Shown here piece after piece: positions 6,130 through 7,371 of a stretch of DNA of 7,371 nucleotides. Each line of letters starts with the position of its first letter. Within the stretch, counting starts at the first letter, position 1. The notes below the pieces were generated by a model. That model was given only the letters and a program-made list of their open reading frames with translations. It ran no database searches and had not been told where the DNA came from. Origin of the DNA: Bacilli bacterium (lineage in GTDB: Bacteria; Bacillota_I; Bacilli_A; RF39; UBA660). Position numbers and translations under genes: made by a program. The stretch spans positions 1-7,371 of the forward strand of contig CAAENH010000145.1 in assembly GCA_900757295.1 (NCBI GenBank), read 5' to 3'.

Positions 6130-6477
6130 TTATAATTGAATACCATAGTTGTTATTTTCTGTTACAGATTCTGAAACAGTGAAAATAAGAAGAACAATGG
6201 CTCCCACAAGTGGAACTAATGAAATAAACCACCAGCCACCAGATCTATTAGTATCATGTAATCTTCTAACAGTCAATGCAATGCCAGGTATTATCATTAC
6301 AATAGAATATAAAGTTGAAATATAACTAAAAATATTACTTTTTGTCAAACCTGATAAAAAACCTAATGCAAATCCTATAATCAAATTCATTAAAAATGTT
6401 AACCAATAATCTCTTCTAGTAGTTCTATCTCTAAAATTACCATAATTAGTCCACATCTTTTTATAAGCCTCTACCAT
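6130..6477 (-). CDS. DUF805 family membrane protein
   Basis: A 115-residue small integral membrane protein of the DUF805 family (E. coli YhaH/YhaI-like), whose function is not established. Family landmarks are present: the N-terminal amphipathic stretch with GNFRDRTTRRDYWLTF (13-28), corresponding to the usual F-x-GR-x-SRR-x-FW element, the loop VRRLHDTNRSGGWWF (70-84), and the terminal ENNNYG (107-112), equivalent to the usual G-x-N-x-YG tail. Three hydrophobic segments lie near 26-46, 50-69 and 83-101. The ATG at 6477 follows AAGGAG (6493-6488) with a 10-base gap, slightly long but with no better start. It is a single-gene unit with promoter and strong terminator. Confidence 0.92.
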   Translation of the reverse strand: MVEAYKKMWTNYGNFRDRTTRRDYWLTFLMNLIIGFALGFLSGLTKSNIFSYISTLYSIVMIIPGIALTVRRLHDTNRSGGWWFISLVPLVGAIVLLIFTVSESVTENNNYGIQL

Positions 6478-6502
6478 ACTAAATAAACTCCTTCCTACTA
6501 TA

Positions 6503-6531
6503 ATTGTAAATTCTTACATTGGATTTAACAA
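6503..6531 (-). promoter_or_regulatory. Promoter of the DUF805 gene
   Basis: On the minus strand -35 TTGTTA (6531-6526), 17-base spacer, -10 TACAAT (6508-6503). The predicted start near 6496 lies just before the ribosome binding site AAGGAG, giving a leader of about 19 bases. Confidence 0.6.
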
Positions 6532-6574
6532 GAATTTTTGTAAAATACACTGTCAAATGTGTAAAATTAATAAT

Positions 6575-6607
6575 AAAAAAACTTATGTTAATTAAATAAT
6601 ACATAAG
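6575..6607 (-). terminator. Terminator of the 217-residue protein gene
   Basis: Stem CTTATGT (6582-6588) / ACATAAG (6601-6607) with a 12-base A/T loop, followed on the minus strand by seven T (6581-6575). It lies 15 bases after the stop codon (TAA at 6624-6622). The stem is short, but the tract is uninterrupted. Confidence 0.7.
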
Positions 6608-6621
6608 CTTAAATAATATTA

Positions 6622-7275
6622 TTAATTTTTTAATATTTTAGTTTTCTTTAATTGCTTATTTAAATCCACTCTATTTTCAAAAAATTGATTTACTTTTTCA
6701 AGTTCTTCTTTTGTAATTGAATCGACATATTCAAGAGTTATCAACTCTCTTACTTTATCATAATATGGTATAACAGATTTTTGATTTTTATTAAGTTCTT
6801 TTAATTCAACTAATCTTTGAAGATTATTTAATTTTTCCTTTTTTTCAGTTATATTTAAATTATCTATAACAGTTAATTCTCCTGATGTTTCAGTAATTCT
6901 TTCATCAATTGTTTTAATAGTTATTTCTGGATTTTGATTATAAATAACATCCAATGCCTGAACATTACCTTTTAATAAATTATCTATAGCAGTTACCAAT
7001 GTTGGATAATTATATTTATCATATGAATAATGGTATAACTTTTGATCTGGCCATTGTAAATTATCTCTTGACTCACGAATTCTTATAAATTTCTCATGAT
7101 AATTTCTAATTTGTAAATAATCAAATTTATTAGGTCCCTCTGTTCCATCATATTCATAATGTTCAATTTCGCTACACTTATTTATAATTTCAATTTTTAA
7201 TTTTTCTAACTCTTCTTTTGAAAAACTAACAAAATATTTTTCAATAGTATATTTTTGTTCAAGAAAATAATACAT
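6622..7275 (-). CDS. Unrecognised 217-residue soluble protein
   Basis: I do not recognise this family. It has no signal peptide or membrane helix. It starts with an aromatic stretch (MYYFLEQKYTIEKYF), followed by a lysine/glutamate-rich helix (19-37) and a segment rich in Y, H and W (50-92, including RESRDNLQWPDQKLYHYSYD at 68-87). A charged, heptad-like stretch (143-165) could form a short coiled coil, and the C-terminus is basic (KKTKILKN). Overall it looks like a cytoplasmic alpha-helical protein. A TTG at 7296 is in frame, but it precedes the ribosome binding site and lies in the promoter; the ATG at 7275 follows a perfect AGGAGG by seven bases. It has its own promoter and terminator and no obvious partner. 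No sequence likeness to the 304-residue protein is evident by eye. Confidence 0.82.
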   Translation of the reverse strand: MYYFLEQKYTIEKYFVSFSKEELEKLKIEIINKCSEIEHYEYDGTEGPNKFDYLQIRNYHEKFIRIRESRDNLQWPDQKLYHYSYDKYNYPTLVTAIDNLLKGNVQALDVIYNQNPEITIKTIDERITETSGELTVIDNLNITEKKEKLNNLQRLVELKELNKNQKSVIPYYDKVRELITLEYVDSITKEELEKVNQFFENRVDLNKQLKKTKILKN

Positions 7276-7282
7276 TTTACAC

Positions 7283-7288
7283 CCTCCT
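7283..7288 (-). promoter_or_regulatory. Perfect AGGAGG ribosome binding site fixing a start
   Basis: AGGAGG on the minus strand, seven bases before ATG 7275. It lies downstream of the in-frame TTG at 7296, which excludes that longer start. Confidence 0.9.
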
Positions 7289-7295
7289 AACTTCA

Positions 7296-7304
7296 ATTAT
7301 ATCA
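7296..7304 (-). promoter_or_regulatory. Extended -10 promoter of the 217-residue protein gene
   Basis: TGATATAAT (7304-7296) on the minus strand; a weak -35 such as TTCGAA (7323-7318, 16-base spacer) is possible. The predicted start near 7289 immediately precedes AGGAGG. Beyond it, to the window end at 7371, the sequence is A/T-rich with no gene visible. Confidence 0.55.
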
Positions 7305-7371
7305 TATACTAAAATAATTCGAAAATTTTTATTCAATAAATATAAAATTTATTTTAAAATATTCAATATTA

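Noticed and set aside
7330..7368. Direct repeat TATTCAATA at 7330-7338 and 7360-7368, plus an A/T-only inverted repeat at 7335-7353
   Set aside because: Both are short, in almost pure A/T sequence at the window edge, and easily arise by chance. The spacing of 30 bp could suit a regulator, but nothing else supports it.
1..7371. CRISPR array, insertion sequence, toxin-antitoxin pair, phage or defence module
   Set aside because: No regularly spaced repeats, transposase or integrase motifs, terminal inverted repeats or recognisable defence domains were found on either strand; the HD protein alone is not evidence of a nucleotide-signalling defence system.

Overview
This is an A+T-rich chromosomal segment of a low-G+C Gram-positive-type bacterium (Bacillota or a wall-less relative). 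The reasons are base composition, strong AGGAGG-type ribosome binding sites, simple hairpin plus T-tract terminators, and the gene families present. All 14 tryptophans in the intact proteins are encoded by TGG, and one intact gene ends in TGA, so the standard bacterial code applies and the TGA=Trp code of Mycoplasma and Spiroplasma is unlikely. Nothing fixes the genus. No phage, plasmid, insertion sequence or CRISPR signal is visible.

Layout, left to right. At 1-60 is the 5' part of a tRNA-Thr (anticodon CGT) on the minus strand, cut by the window edge. At 137-3239 is a two-gene minus-strand operon for an ABC exporter of the MacB/FtsX superfamily: the ATPase first, then an 8-helix permease with two FtsX domains. 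It ends in a hairpin terminator. Diverging from it is a TetR-family regulator (3389-3991, plus strand). The 149-bp region between them carries a near-consensus promoter for each side and three palindromes that could be operators. The regulator converges on an unrecognised 304-residue protein (4001-4915), and the two share one bidirectional hairpin. Next come an HD-domain phosphohydrolase (4961-5554), a decayed gene with one nonsense and two frameshift lesions (5587-6035), a bidirectional terminator, a DUF805 membrane protein (6130-6477), another terminator, and an unrecognised 217-residue soluble protein (6622-7275).

How the genes work together. The only clear functional unit is the TetR regulator with the ABC exporter. 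The arrangement suggests an efflux or cell-envelope stress module repressed by its divergent regulator and induced by a small hydrophobic compound or peptide. The right half is a run of single genes, mostly with their own promoter and terminator, and shows no shared pathway.

Start sites. For four minus-strand genes the longest reading frame begins at a GTG, TTG or ATG that lies within or upstream of the ribosome binding site. A well-spaced ATG follows in each case, and these entries use that ATG.

I see no convincing new multi-gene system. The items most worth a second look are the palindrome cluster in the regulator/exporter intergenic region, the decayed gene, the two unrecognised proteins, and the stop codons placed inside or beside terminator hairpins.
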